From JAKQEM01 sp964391185 (GTDB taxonomy: Bacteria > Patescibacteriota > Gracilibacteria > Peribacterales > Peribacteraceae), in the NCBI GenBank assembly GCA_964391185.1, contig CAYMIX010000003.1:1-64000 (forward strand): a DNA stretch of 64,000 bases. Reading direction: 5' to 3'. Every line of letters starts with the position of its first letter. Position 1 is the first letter of the stretch. The translations under genes were made by a program, and so were the position numbers. This document shows positions 18,395 to 26,958 of the stretch, in pieces. Below the pieces are notes generated by a model that had not been told where the DNA came from, did no database searches, and worked only from the letters and a program-made list of their open reading frames with translations.

Positions 18395-18988
18395 TCAGCG
18401 GCACCGGCAAGGGCCGGGGCCGTTTCCAGAACAGCGGCAATACATGCCGCATGAGCCGCGGCACCTGCCGCAGGATGGCCCACAACGAGCGGGCATGTAA
18501 TACCGAGGCTCCTGAATGTTTCTCGCGAAGTTCCGATCCTCGACCATCTGGCAATCCCTTGCCGCGGAGTACATCCGTGCTTCGCCAATATCATTGACGG
18601 GCTGGCTCCCACGATCGATCACGAAGCCATCACGATTCACGATCGTGTAGCTCGGGATCTCCGTGTAGAACTGAGCCGGAGCTGCAAAACCTGGCGAAAC
18701 GGCGTTGGGCACAGTCGCCCCTTCCGTATGATTTGCATACGGGAAGGGCTGAATTGGCCCACTTGGGCCAATGTAGCTTCCTCCATCCGCCGTGTAGTAG
18801 CGGACAGGTGGACTCGCCCAATTCCATGACATGCGTCCCAAATACACCACGAGCATCAAGAGCAGCAACAGGCTCACAATTGCCCCAATCACCCAACCGA
18901 ACGAGGTCTTCGAGGGGATGTAGTTGTGGTTGATGGTGGTGGTGGCGTGTCCATGGTCTCCGGCGTGGCCTGCGGTAGCTTCGGTCAT
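18395..18988 (-). CDS. Small membrane protein with Cys-rich tail, unknown function
   Basis: A 197 aa protein beginning MTEATAGHAGDHGH at the ATG at 18988, chosen because AGGAGA lies about 6 nt upstream. One membrane helix (WVIGAIVSLLLLLMLVVYL, about 30-50) follows a His-rich N-terminus. The C-terminal 35 residues are rich in Cys, Arg and Gly (CGPSCGRCRGSCGMYCRCSG), which could bind metal or form disulfides. I do not recognise the family. Promoter, Shine-Dalgarno, terminator and G+C-rich codons match the 17623 gene and differ from the flanking genes. Confidence 0.72.
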   Translation of the reverse strand: MTEATAGHAGDHGHATTTINHNYIPSKTSFGWVIGAIVSLLLLLMLVVYLGRMSWNWASPPVRYYTADGGSYIGPSGPIQPFPYANHTEGATVPNAVSPGFAAPAQFYTEIPSYTIVNRDGFVIDRGSQPVNDIGEARMYSAARDCQMVEDRNFARNIQEPRYYMPARCGPSCGRCRGSCGMYCRCSGNGPGPCRCR

Positions 18989-19183
18989 GAGAATCTCCTG
19001 GTTTGAACTGGTTTCGAACTGAGAAAGTATTAGACGTCCCCCCACGTGTCCTGTTTCCTCTGCCCGTCCCTTGCCCTGCATCCAATGTGGTGCAGGGCGG
19101 GCTTAAGTACAAGAGTTATGGGGCTGTCGAAGAGACAGGATTGTGGGGGTTAAATCGGTGTTTTGAGAGAACACGGTTATGGT

Positions 19184-19212
19184 AATATATAACAAATATA
19201 CTTGTGAGTCAA
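19184..19212 (-). promoter_or_regulatory. Promoter of the 18395 gene
   Basis: Minus strand TTGACT (19207-19212), 17 bp, TATATT (19184-19189). Confidence 0.72.
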
Positions 19213-19267
19213 ATACATGTTCCAGAGCAGTTCACGAATAGCATTGGCCAAATGAGAAGAATAGTTC

Positions 19268-19296
19268 TTGTAGAAAAGTGTTCGTTGTGCTACAAT
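19268..19296 (+). promoter_or_regulatory. Promoter of cassette 1, near-leaderless
   Basis: TTGTAG (19268-19273), 17 bp, TACAAT (19291-19296) preceded by TGC. The same -35 hexamer and extended -10 start are seen at the 13016 gene. The ATG at 19305 is 8 nt downstream. Confidence 0.8.
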
Positions 19297-19304
19297 AATA
19301 TGAA

Positions 19305-19667
19305 ATGGGTAAAAATACACACAACAAACATTCCGGCGTAGCTGAACCACTCATCAGTGGGTTGGAGCTCTATAATATTATGATGTGGGAGATAGAACCT
19401 TGTTTGACGAGTGATCAATTGGAAAATACGAAGGCTGAATTGGAAAAAATGCCAGAAGCTGCGCGCTTGGAAGAGCTAGCACATCTCACGCAAGCGTTAA
19501 ATATCTGCGCAGAAGCAATGGAAGAACTCAATATGGATTTGAAGTTCGAAACCGAGCAGTGGCAGAAAGTTCTCGACGATAAATTGGCGGAAATATACGG
19601 AGCAGAAGACGCAGAAGCGATGAAAAGAATTGATGAATTGTTCGAAGCTGATACTCCCAACATATGA
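19305..19667 (+). CDS. Small helical cassette protein A (xIMxxIEPxL family)
   Basis: A 120 aa, mostly helical, acidic protein of unknown function. The core ELYNIMMWEIEPCLTSDQLE aligns with QVFDVIMGAIEPELTSSQVD of the 32410 gene and ALYQLIMADLEPDLLLENIG of the 39499 gene; helical Glu/Ala-rich sequence follows in each. Its TGA overlaps the ATG of the next gene (ATGA at 19664-19667), which implies translational coupling. An ATG at 19300 is out of this frame. The most likely role is as a partner or chaperone of the large downstream protein, but that is inference from the repeated gene pairing. Confidence 0.78.
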   Translation: MGKNTHNKHSGVAEPLISGLELYNIMMWEIEPCLTSDQLENTKAELEKMPEAARLEELAHLTQALNICAEAMEELNMDLKFETEQWQKVLDDKLAEIYGAEDAEAMKRIDELFEADTPNI

Positions 19668-22600
19668 TGATGTTTCATTTCTCCAATGGCTCACATCGCA
19701 TGTTCTCAGAATGTGAGAAGCGTTTGGTGTTTAAAGATAAGGCCCCAGAAGAAACTAAACCAGACACAAAAAAACTATCTCCTGAACAGCAAAGAATTGC
19801 TGAACTTGAAAAGCAGAATGCGGAATTATTGAAGAGTAACAAAGAAATGGAAGCACGAGTTAAGAAGCTTGAAGAGCATGCAGATGCCGTTACTGCTGGT
19901 CCATTTGGTATTCGCACATATCCAGACGGCTCTGCAGCGCCTTCTCCAGAATTACAGCGTCGCATCAATACTGATCGCCGTGCTGGCGGTTATGTTGAAG
20001 AAGGCTTTAGAGGTCGTCGTTACGAGCATGATTACCCACAGCATGCCGCCTCCCGCGCACGCGAATGCGCACATCGCCATGGCTACCGTCCCTCACGTAT
20101 TCCACGTGGACCAAGTTCCGGTGGAAGCATCGACGAAGTACAAAACCCAGAAGCACAGGCTCGCATGTGGGAAATTCGTCAGCGTTCACAGATAATCGGA
20201 CGCAACAGAGTTACTGGTCGTGAATATAATTCGAATACCTTAGACCAAGTTCGTGACATGGCTAGCTGGCGCAGACATGGTTCTGCCATGTCTCATTACA
20301 CGATGGGCATTCGCAACCAGGCACGTGACATGGGTATCGATCACGGTCGGGCTCCTGTTACATGGAACGATGTGCAATTCGCGGGACACCAGGACCGCTT
20401 GGTTCGCAATGCCGGTATGCGCATGGGATACCAGAGCAACACATATGCGTATTACGAAAACCCCTACCTCAAGCGCGGAGGTTTTGACGCAAAAGGACGC
20501 CCAATCGATCGCCAGGGTGCCTTCCGCGGATATCTTGAACGACAGGGGTACGATATTCCAAAGCGCCCACGCGGAGGTGGTGGCGGGGGATCAATCAATG
20601 AATATTGGGATGCAGTGAACCATGATAAATTAAACGGCAGTGACTTTGATGACCTCAAGGGTGATCCAAAATATGAGGAACTGATGCGCATGTATCGCCG
20701 TCGCCAGGAGTTTGGCATGGATGATAATCCAAAGTATTACGTTCATGAGCTTGAGACGCTCCGTCGCTTGCGCAAGGGTGCTCAACGCATGGATGCCGAA
20801 ATTCCACAGGATAAAGTTCTCTACACGCACTCGATCGTCAATAATGGTGAGCTTGGATATGGGTATGCAACGGTCACTCTCGAACATAAGATCGATCCTG
20901 TCACAAAGAGGCCAAAGATGATCACGTTGCGCGATATTCGCAGCAATCGCGTAGGCGAAGTAGATTTGAGTTTCGGTAAATCAACAGGATTGATATTCGA
21001 AAATGGCATTCGCATTACAACCAATCGTCATGATAAAGGCGCGAGCGATTCTGACTACAATCGACTCGGAAACATCGCAGGATTTAACTTTGGTTTCACT
21101 CAACCAGGTACGTACACCATTCGCTACCGCAGCAGTGCCGGACAGGGTCAGGAATGTATCGATCAAGTCACTGTTGAGCCGAATGGAAAATCGTATGTGA
21201 CAAAGAGATTTGAAGATGCTCCTGCTGGTACAGCACAAAAGAATCCGAAGAATCCAAAGCCGAATACGAATTCTAGCCCTCTGAATAATAAGAGGTTTGA
21301 GCTGTATACGTCGGAACCTCCGGAACCAGCTACTACGATTAAACCAACGGAAAAACAGAAGAGTAAAATAATTGAAATTGCAGATGAATTTCAATTAATG
21401 CACGTAAATCGAGTAGGTCTTTTTAGTCAGTCGCAGGTCGGTGACACTATCAGGGTATACGCACGCAGAAAGGTAACTGATAATTGGACAAAAATTGACA
21501 TTGATAAAGAAGGAAATCCCAAAAATTTTGGAGAGGTACCCAACTCGGAGGATAATTTTGCAGAAGTACCAGTCCCACCACCTGCACCCGATCTACCCGT
21601 TGCGAAACCAGCTCCAGCACCAGCAGCGACAGAAAGAGACATTAGAAATGCTCCTGTACAAATTACTGATGCTATTAAAGCTTCCGTCTCAACAAATATT
21701 ACAACAGCCCTGAAAAGTTTTAGTCCAAGTAACGTTACATTTGATGCAATAAATAAAACATGGTCATGCTCATTCAAACAAGTTAAGACTGATGTCTTAT
21801 GTACATTTAGATATGATGCAAAAGTAGGACCAAGGTTGCAGTTGTTTAGATTTAGTGCCGATAATAAGTCAATTGAATGGAATCCAAGTATGGATGAGCT
21901 AAAAGATTTGACAACAAATATCGAAACGATTGTTTTATACCAAAAATTAGTTGATAAAAAATTGTCAGTTTCTCTTAATCCTGTAAGTATTCAGATTAAC
22001 CTGCCGAATAGTGAAATAATTATGGTAAGGGGTACGGGTAAGGGAAAGATTTGTTTAAGTCATCACAGTTTATATGATCATAATAAGCATAATAATGTAC
22101 TGTATCGGGAATTTAAAAATTTCGATTCATTGATAACATATGTGAAAGTCGGTGCTCCAATAGATACAATCAACGATTATGTGGAGGCATCTGAAGGGTC
22201 TAGACCCACGCCACCTCCAGCGCCTGCTCTCGTGCCAAAACCAGCTGAAACGACTGTAATCCCTCCACCTACAACAGCTAGTAAGCCTAGCACGAAGGTG
22301 TCTGTTGCGGATGATGAGCCTGCGGTGGCAGAGATTGCTACAACACCACGCAAGAAAACAGAAGAAGATATTCCCGCTGAAATTGAACAAGAGCTCAAGG
22401 TTAAAAAAGATACGTTTGCAACAAAAGCTCTAGATTTACGGAGAAAATCAGTGGATGCACTATATGATGCATACGGTAGTGAAGAGCTTAATGATCTGAG
22501 CTATGTGGCTTTGAAGCGGGAAATGGATCATCTGCGAACCGTTGATACCGTTGGCTTCGATAAAAGTGATGACGAATACATTAATACACAGGAACGTATC

Positions 22601-23623
22601 GCAGAATTAACACCAATTCTTCAGAGGGTGAAAAAAGCGGTTGAAAAACTAAACAGTGAATATGCAGAAAAAATTGGCAAGAGTAAAGAGGCTGAAGCAA
22701 GAATTCAGGTATTTACCGATCGCTCGAATGAAATGAAGATCAAATATGACCAAATGAAAGATTTGAGAGCGGATCCAACGGTAATAATCACCGAGGCAGA
22801 GATTGAAAAAACGCGCAAGGACTATCTGAGTGCATTAGCTTCAGAAGAAAAAGCTATAGATGCAGATTTTGGAAACCTTGAAGATATTGCGAACGCAACC
22901 AACTCTGCACGCTCCAAAGCGAGAGAGCGGACTCAGCAGATTTATAGAGAACGAGCAGCAGTGCAAACAAAAGAGGAAAGAGCTGTTAGTTATGAGCAAT
23001 CAGTAAAAATTTCTTTTGGTCATTTCAATAAAATCGTACAATTTTTCAACGAAAGAAAGCTTCCCACCATGAATAGTGCAGAAATTTTGGATAAAATGAA
23101 AGCGTTACAGACCCGAATTGCTGACTTACGTGAAACGTTAGGCGCTGCCCGAAGAGCGGGAGTAGACAGTCACAAACTGGAGAAATATTCCCAAATGTTA
23201 CATGTTTTGAACACACTTCATGATAAGGGTTGGGCACGTTACAGAGAACTTGAGGCTGCCGATCGTCAATCAACAGCATATACATTCTCAGAAAAACTAA
23301 AATTCCCAAATTATAATGTGATGTGTGACATCAATGACGATGAGGCAAAGATTTCCATTAATCACAAAGACCATGATAATTCCCTCGTGTTATCGGTGGA
23401 TAAAAATTCATTGGATGTCAAAGAGGTTATTGTTTACAAAGCAACCGAAAAGAATGCTCGAGGCATTCGGTTTGATAACAAAACCATTACATATGCTGAA
23501 CCTCGGCCTATTTTGAACGAGAATTCATTGAATCGCATCATGGACGCTCTTTCAAAAGGAGGTATGAAGATGAACCTTGATGAAACAGAAAAGTTGATAA
23601 AAGAAACCATAAAACCACTGTAA
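19664..23623 (+). CDS. Large cassette protein A, Arg/Gly/Tyr-rich and coiled coil, unknown function
   Basis: A 1319 aa protein with no recognised domain and no signal peptide. The N-terminus SECEKRLVFKDKAPEETKP carries the shared RLxF motif. A short coiled coil (about 40-70) is followed by an unusual Arg/Gly/Tyr/His-rich region (about 85-330) ending in a poly-Gly turn. Then come beta-rich segments, a Pro/Ala linker (about 640-665), further beta segments, a second Pro-rich linker (about 845-880), a long coiled coil (about 900-1180), and a final beta domain (EKLKFPNYNVMCDINDDEAK). Codon use falls towards A+T in the middle. It is coupled to the 19305 gene through ATGA. Confidence 0.75.
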   Translation: MMMFHFSNGSHRMFSECEKRLVFKDKAPEETKPDTKKLSPEQQRIAELEKQNAELLKSNKEMEARVKKLEEHADAVTAGPFGIRTYPDGSAAPSPELQRRINTDRRAGGYVEEGFRGRRYEHDYPQHAASRARECAHRHGYRPSRIPRGPSSGGSIDEVQNPEAQARMWEIRQRSQIIGRNRVTGREYNSNTLDQVRDMASWRRHGSAMSHYTMGIRNQARDMGIDHGRAPVTWNDVQFAGHQDRLVRNAGMRMGYQSNTYAYYENPYLKRGGFDAKGRPIDRQGAFRGYLERQGYDIPKRPRGGGGGGSINEYWDAVNHDKLNGSDFDDLKGDPKYEELMRMYRRRQEFGMDDNPKYYVHELETLRRLRKGAQRMDAEIPQDKVLYTHSIVNNGELGYGYATVTLEHKIDPVTKRPKMITLRDIRSNRVGEVDLSFGKSTGLIFENGIRITTNRHDKGASDSDYNRLGNIAGFNFGFTQPGTYTIRYRSSAGQGQECIDQVTVEPNGKSYVTKRFEDAPAGTAQKNPKNPKPNTNSSPLNNKRFELYTSEPPEPATTIKPTEKQKSKIIEIADEFQLMHVNRVGLFSQSQVGDTIRVYARRKVTDNWTKIDIDKEGNPKNFGEVPNSEDNFAEVPVPPPAPDLPVAKPAPAPAATERDIRNAPVQITDAIKASVSTNITTALKSFSPSNVTFDAINKTWSCSFKQVKTDVLCTFRYDAKVGPRLQLFRFSADNKSIEWNPSMDELKDLTTNIETIVLYQKLVDKKLSVSLNPVSIQINLPNSEIIMVRGTGKGKICLSHHSLYDHNKHNNVLYREFKNFDSLITYVKVGAPIDTINDYVEASEGSRPTPPPAPALVPKPAETTVIPPPTTASKPSTKVSVADDEPAVAEIATTPRKKTEEDIPAEIEQELKVKKDTFATKALDLRRKSVDALYDAYGSEELNDLSYVALKREMDHLRTVDTVGFDKSDDEYINTQERIAELTPILQRVKKAVEKLNSEYAEKIGKSKEAEARIQVFTDRSNEMKIKYDQMKDLRADPTVIITEAEIEKTRKDYLSALASEEKAIDADFGNLEDIANATNSARSKARERTQQIYRERAAVQTKEERAVSYEQSVKISFGHFNKIVQFFNERKLPTMNSAEILDKMKALQTRIADLRETLGAARRAGVDSHKLEKYSQMLHVLNTLHDKGWARYRELEAADRQSTAYTFSEKLKFPNYNVMCDINDDEAKISINHKDHDNSLVLSVDKNSLDVKEVIVYKATEKNARGIRFDNKTITYAEPRPILNENSLNRIMDALSKGGMKMNLDETEKLIKETIKPL

Positions 23624-23751
23624 GAGTTCACTCAATCTAGAGCCAAGGCTGATTAGCCATAAGTCTGCAGAGTTTCAGTCTGGCATTCGCCAAGCGGTTC
23701 TTGTACCCTGTGCCGGACCCGACTACGTCTGCGGACTACGCTGGGCATGCT

Positions 23752-24894
23752 ATGGCTACTCTCGTTCTCTCAGATGGCACGCGCTTTACCGGAGAATCCT
23801 TCGGTGCCCCCTTCGACTCCGCTCAGGATGACACCTTTGGATCGGGAGAAGTTGTGTTTTCCACCGGAATGACGGGATACCCCGAAAGCATGACGGACCC
23901 GAGTTTCCGTGGGCAGATTTTGGTGAGCACTTATCCACTCATTGGTAATTACGGTGTACCGAGTGAAGAACTGAATGAATGGGGCTTTTCCAAGAATTTC
24001 GAGAGTGAAAACATTCACGTGAACGGTCTCATCGTTACACAAGTAAGCGAGACGCATAGTCACTTCGCGGCTGTTTCGAGTTTGCAACGGTGGATGGAGA
24101 AGCATGGTGTTCCCGGAATCACGGGCATCGACACGCGCATGCTGACAAAAAAACTTCGTGAAGAAGGTGTGATGCTCGGTCGCATTGTTCAGGACGATAA
24201 TGCAAAAGTAGTTTCGTTTGATGATCCAAATGTGAGAAATCTTGTAGCTGAAGTTAGTATCGATAAGCCTGTTACGTATGCACCACTCGAAACTCTTGAC
24301 TCGAAACTGACCGTCCTCGCATACGACTGCGGCATGAAACGAAACATCATCCGCAGCTTTCTGAACAGGGGAGTCACTGTTGTGCGTGTTCCGTGGGATT
24401 ACGATCTGGATTCCTACAAAGGAAAGCTTGATGGTGTGTTCATCAGCAATGGTCCCGGTGATCCAAAGACATGTGTGCCGACCATCGAAGCAATTAAAAA
24501 ATCGATGGCACGCAATATTCCGACGTTTGGCATTTGTTTGGGTAACCAGTTGATGGCGCTTGCTGCGGGAGGAAACACATTCAAGCTTCCGTATGGACAT
24601 CGCGGGATGAATCAACCCTGCGTCGAATTACGTTGTCTCGATGGGTCTGTCTGCGATCCTGCGAAGCAAAAATGCATCATTACTTCACAAAATCACGGGT
24701 TTGCTGTCGATGAAAATTTGCCAAAAGGCTGGGACGTGTGGTTCCGCAACGCAAATGATGGAACAGTGGAAGGTATCCGTCACGCGTCAGGCAAATTCTT
24801 CGCAGTGCAGTTCCACCCAGAAGCAACGCCTGGGCCTGAGGATGCGAATTACTTGTTTGATGAATTTGTGGAAGTGATGCAAGCGCAAGCCTGA
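23752..24894 (+). CDS. carA: Carbamoyl-phosphate synthase small subunit
   Basis: Supplies ammonia from glutamine for carbamoyl phosphate in pyrimidine and arginine synthesis. From the ATG at 23752 (MATLVLSDGTRFTGESFGA) it is 380 aa, with the CarA N-domain (GEVVFSTGMTGYPESMTDPS) and a class I glutamine amidotransferase domain: ISNGPGDP, the nucleophile Cys in GICLGNQ, and the His/Glu pair in FHPEATPGP. Two small oddities are seen: an in-frame repeat encoding PFDSAQDD near residue 20, and about 10 extra residues with two Cys before CIITSQNHGFAV. The large subunit carB is not in this window. No promoter is clear. Confidence 0.96.
   Translation: MATLVLSDGTRFTGESFGAPFDSAQDDTFGSGEVVFSTGMTGYPESMTDPSFRGQILVSTYPLIGNYGVPSEELNEWGFSKNFESENIHVNGLIVTQVSETHSHFAAVSSLQRWMEKHGVPGITGIDTRMLTKKLREEGVMLGRIVQDDNAKVVSFDDPNVRNLVAEVSIDKPVTYAPLETLDSKLTVLAYDCGMKRNIIRSFLNRGVTVVRVPWDYDLDSYKGKLDGVFISNGPGDPKTCVPTIEAIKKSMARNIPTFGICLGNQLMALAAGGNTFKLPYGHRGMNQPCVELRCLDGSVCDPAKQKCIITSQNHGFAVDENLPKGWDVWFRNANDGTVEGIRHASGKFFAVQFHPEATPGPEDANYLFDEFVEVMQAQA
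23808..23834 (+). repeat. Dispersed repeat arm inside carA
   Basis: CCCTTCGACTCCGCTCAGG and the following ATGACA match, in reverse complement, the end of the intergenic repeat near 27769-27795 (TGTCACCCTGAGC...GAAGGG). It adds about nine in-frame residues at a point where CarA homologues have a short turn. Confidence 0.75.
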
Positions 24895-24973
24895 TCAATG
24901 CTGGATTTTAATAATCAAACTAATTATTCTCACAACAGAAATCATTTTTATTTTTTATTTCAAATCATTTTCT

Positions 24974-26539
24974 ATGAATAGGAAGTTTGTAGGATATTCG
25001 CTACCCAGTATGGTTGTTCTGGGTGTGTTTTTGGTATTTGGATTCAATGTTACGCTCGTAAGCGGGTTACCGAATGAAACAACCGACTATTTTTTTCAGT
25101 CGGCACTCTTAACAAAAAAAGATGCTGAAGGTTTCCGTGCGGTACATTACGAACCTTTGGTCCGTAACCAAGCTGCGGTAGAAGTAACAGGATCTCAAAA
25201 AAAAGATATGGGTCCGTTCAAGGCACCCTTAGCTCCTGTAAAAGTAAATATTCCTGCTACTGATTTACTAGGAAAGTCTCATATATTCAAGTCTTCCAGC
25301 ATGTATGACGGCAATTTTGAAATGACGGTAAAAGCAGATAAAGAGCCAGCTGGCGGAGGAGTAAAAACAAGCATTACTCAATTTCTTCTAGCTCCAGCAG
25401 GAGGTGAATTGATACTTCAATTACACCAGTTAATGCTGGATAATTTCAAAGGCCCTAATCAGCCATTGCAGGTTGCTATCAGAGCTATGTATTCCAATGA
25501 TAAAGACAAAAATGTTCAGCTGTATATTCAGCGTTTCAATGGATCTAACTGGACGAACCTGAGAGGAGTGCAAGCGCTAAAAGATACATCGGCTTTGAGC
25601 ACATCTTTTCATAATGCCTGTGCATTAACCTACAAAAACGCTGATAACAAAAAAATTCTTGCTGTAAGAATTATTGTAGCACCAAATCAAGGCGTAACTG
25701 CTGGACCCAATACAAAGGTTGATGATGAAATTGATTTAACAGCGAAATGTGACGATTCCATTGTGCCAGATCCAGATGGCTACGATGGATCCTGTGGAGA
25801 TAACACTATTAATGGCGGTGAACAGTGTGATGATGGAAACGATGCAAACGGCGACGGCTGTTCGCAATTCTGTACCCAGGAAGCGGTAATGATGTGTGGA
25901 AATTATATGATAGAAGGATTTGAATTCTGTGATGGAGGAACATCAGACTCCATGATGTGTGATAATGATTGTACCGATGTAGAATGTGGTGATAATCATA
26001 TGAACACATCCGCTGGTGAATTCTGCGATGATGGCAATANNNNNNNNNNNNNNNNNNNNNNNNNNNNNNNNNNNNNNNNNNNNNNNNNNNNNNNNNNNNN
26101 NNNNNNNNNNNNNNNNNNNNNNNNNNNNNNNNNNNNNNNTGGATACGATTCCATGACATGCGATAATAACTGCACCATGCCTGTGTGTGGTGATAATCAT
26201 ATGAACACATCCGCTGGTGAATTCTGCGATGATGGCAATACCACGGGTGGTGATGGATGTAGTGCTACCTGCACCATGGAAATTTGCGGAAATTACGTTA
26301 CAGATACTGGTGAACAATGTGATTCCGGTGGATACGATTCCATGACATGCGATAATAACTGCACCATGCCTGTGTGTGGTGATGGTCACACCAATACGAG
26401 CGCTGGAGAAACATGTGATGATGGAAATACAACAAACGGAGATGGTTGCTCTAGCACATGCCAAATGGTGATGTGCGGGAATTACATCTGTGAAGCTGGC
26501 GAAAGCAACATGACGTGTCCGATGGATTGTTGGTATTAA
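24974..26539 (+). CDS. Secreted Cys-rich repeat protein (DUF4215-like), interrupted by assembly gap
   Basis: The visible frame is about 521 aa including unknown residues. It has a signal peptide or anchor (MVVLGVFLVFGFNVTLVSG) and a soluble domain of about 230 residues. The C-terminal half is repeats of the form CGDxxxNxxxGExCDDGNxxxGDGCSxxC, the myxococcal-type Cys-rich repeat (DUF4215), in units of about 63 residues (189 bp). A run of exactly 100 N (26040-26139) interrupts the repeats, so the true repeat number and frame continuity are unknown. It is probably a surface protein held together by disulfides. No Shine-Dalgarno is seen. Confidence 0.82.
   Translation: MNRKFVGYSLPSMVVLGVFLVFGFNVTLVSGLPNETTDYFFQSALLTKKDAEGFRAVHYEPLVRNQAAVEVTGSQKKDMGPFKAPLAPVKVNIPATDLLGKSHIFKSSSMYDGNFEMTVKADKEPAGGGVKTSITQFLLAPAGGELILQLHQLMLDNFKGPNQPLQVAIRAMYSNDKDKNVQLYIQRFNGSNWTNLRGVQALKDTSALSTSFHNACALTYKNADNKKILAVRIIVAPNQGVTAGPNTKVDDEIDLTAKCDDSIVPDPDGYDGSCGDNTINGGEQCDDGNDANGDGCSQFCTQEAVMMCGNYMIEGFEFCDGGTSDSMMCDNDCTDVECGDNHMNTSAGEFCDDGNXXXXXXXXXXXXXXXXXXXXXXXXXXXXXXXXXXGYDSMTCDNNCTMPVCGDNHMNTSAGEFCDDGNTTGGDGCSATCTMEICGNYVTDTGEQCDSGGYDSMTCDNNCTMPVCGDGHTNTSAGETCDDGNTTNGDGCSSTCQMVMCGNYICEAGESNMTCPMDCWY
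25980..26450 (+). repeat. 189 bp tandem coding repeat around the gap
   Basis: The block starting TGGATACGATTCCATGACAT at 26140 recurs at 26329, an offset of 189 bp. The sequence just left of the gap matches the middle of the same unit. Near-identical copies probably caused the assembly break. Confidence 0.8.
26040..26139. other. Assembly gap (100 N)
   Basis: A run of exactly 100 undetermined bases inside the Cys-rich repeats, typical of a fixed-size scaffold placeholder. The real length is not known. Confidence 0.98.
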
Positions 26540-26553
26540 TCTGTTAAGTCTAT

Positions 26554-26593
26554 AAAAGACGGTCTTGCCTGCTAAAGGTGAGACCGTTCTTTT
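26554..26593 (+). terminator. Terminator of the Cys-rich repeat gene
   Basis: AAAAGACGGTCT (26554-26565) pairs with AGACCGTTCTTTT (26581-26593) with one bulge, ending in a T-rich tail, 15 nt after the stop. Confidence 0.75.
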
Positions 26594-26631
26594 GTGTAAT
26601 GGAACGGGTTTGAGGGCTTGTTCTTGCGGAA

Positions 26632-26673
26632 AGATTCAGAGGAGTCAGAAGAATCAGATGATTCAGAGGATGC
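26632..26673 (+). repeat. GATTCAGAGGA-type repeat, left arm
   Basis: A purine-rich tract of GATTCAGAGGA-like units. It is an inverted copy of 26921-26957, and the pair brackets the four-helix-bundle gene. Confidence 0.8.
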
Positions 26674-26702
26674 GGCAAATTTTTATCGAATAGAGTGTTT
26701 AC

Positions 26703-26924
26703 ATGCGAGAACGGCTTTATCAAAAATTGATTATCTGGAAAGAGGCACATGCTTTATGTGTTTGGACATATGGCCTTACGAATAATTTCCCTAAACATGA
26801 ATTGTTTGGACTGACATCGCAAATGCGTCGATCAAGTGCAAGTGTTCCAACAAATATCGCGGAAGGTAATACAATACGCACTGCAAAAGATAAGATTCGT
26901 TTTTTCGATATATCATTACTCTGA
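26703..26924 (+). pseudogene. Four-helix-bundle protein (23S rRNA intervening-sequence family), truncated
   Basis: The 73 visible residues match the start of the S23/IVP family: LIIWKEAHALCVWTYGLTNN, FPKHELFGLTSQMRRSSASV and PTNIAEGN. Family members are usually about 115-125 aa, with more helix after the FF(D)IS region. Here the frame stops at a TGA that lies inside a GATTCAGAGGA-type repeat, so about 45 C-terminal residues are missing. It is bracketed by inverted repeats (26632-26673 and 26921-26957). It is probably a broken gene, though a short product is possible. No clear promoter. Confidence 0.75.
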
Positions 26925-26957
26925 CTCTTCTGAATCATCTGATTCTTCTGATTCCTC
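26921..26957 (-). repeat. GATTCAGAGGA-type repeat, right arm
   Basis: The reverse complement of this tract matches 26637-26673 at most positions. It supplies the premature stop of the four-helix-bundle frame and abuts the 3' end of the reductase gene. Confidence 0.8.
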
Positions 26958-26958
26958 C

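Larger units (their letters stand above)
18989..19304. other. Divergent control region
   Basis: It holds a long leader of about 190 nt for the minus gene, with a hairpin GCCCTGCA...TGCAGGGC near 19074-19099, and the promoters listed separately for both directions. I see no gene. Confidence 0.6.
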
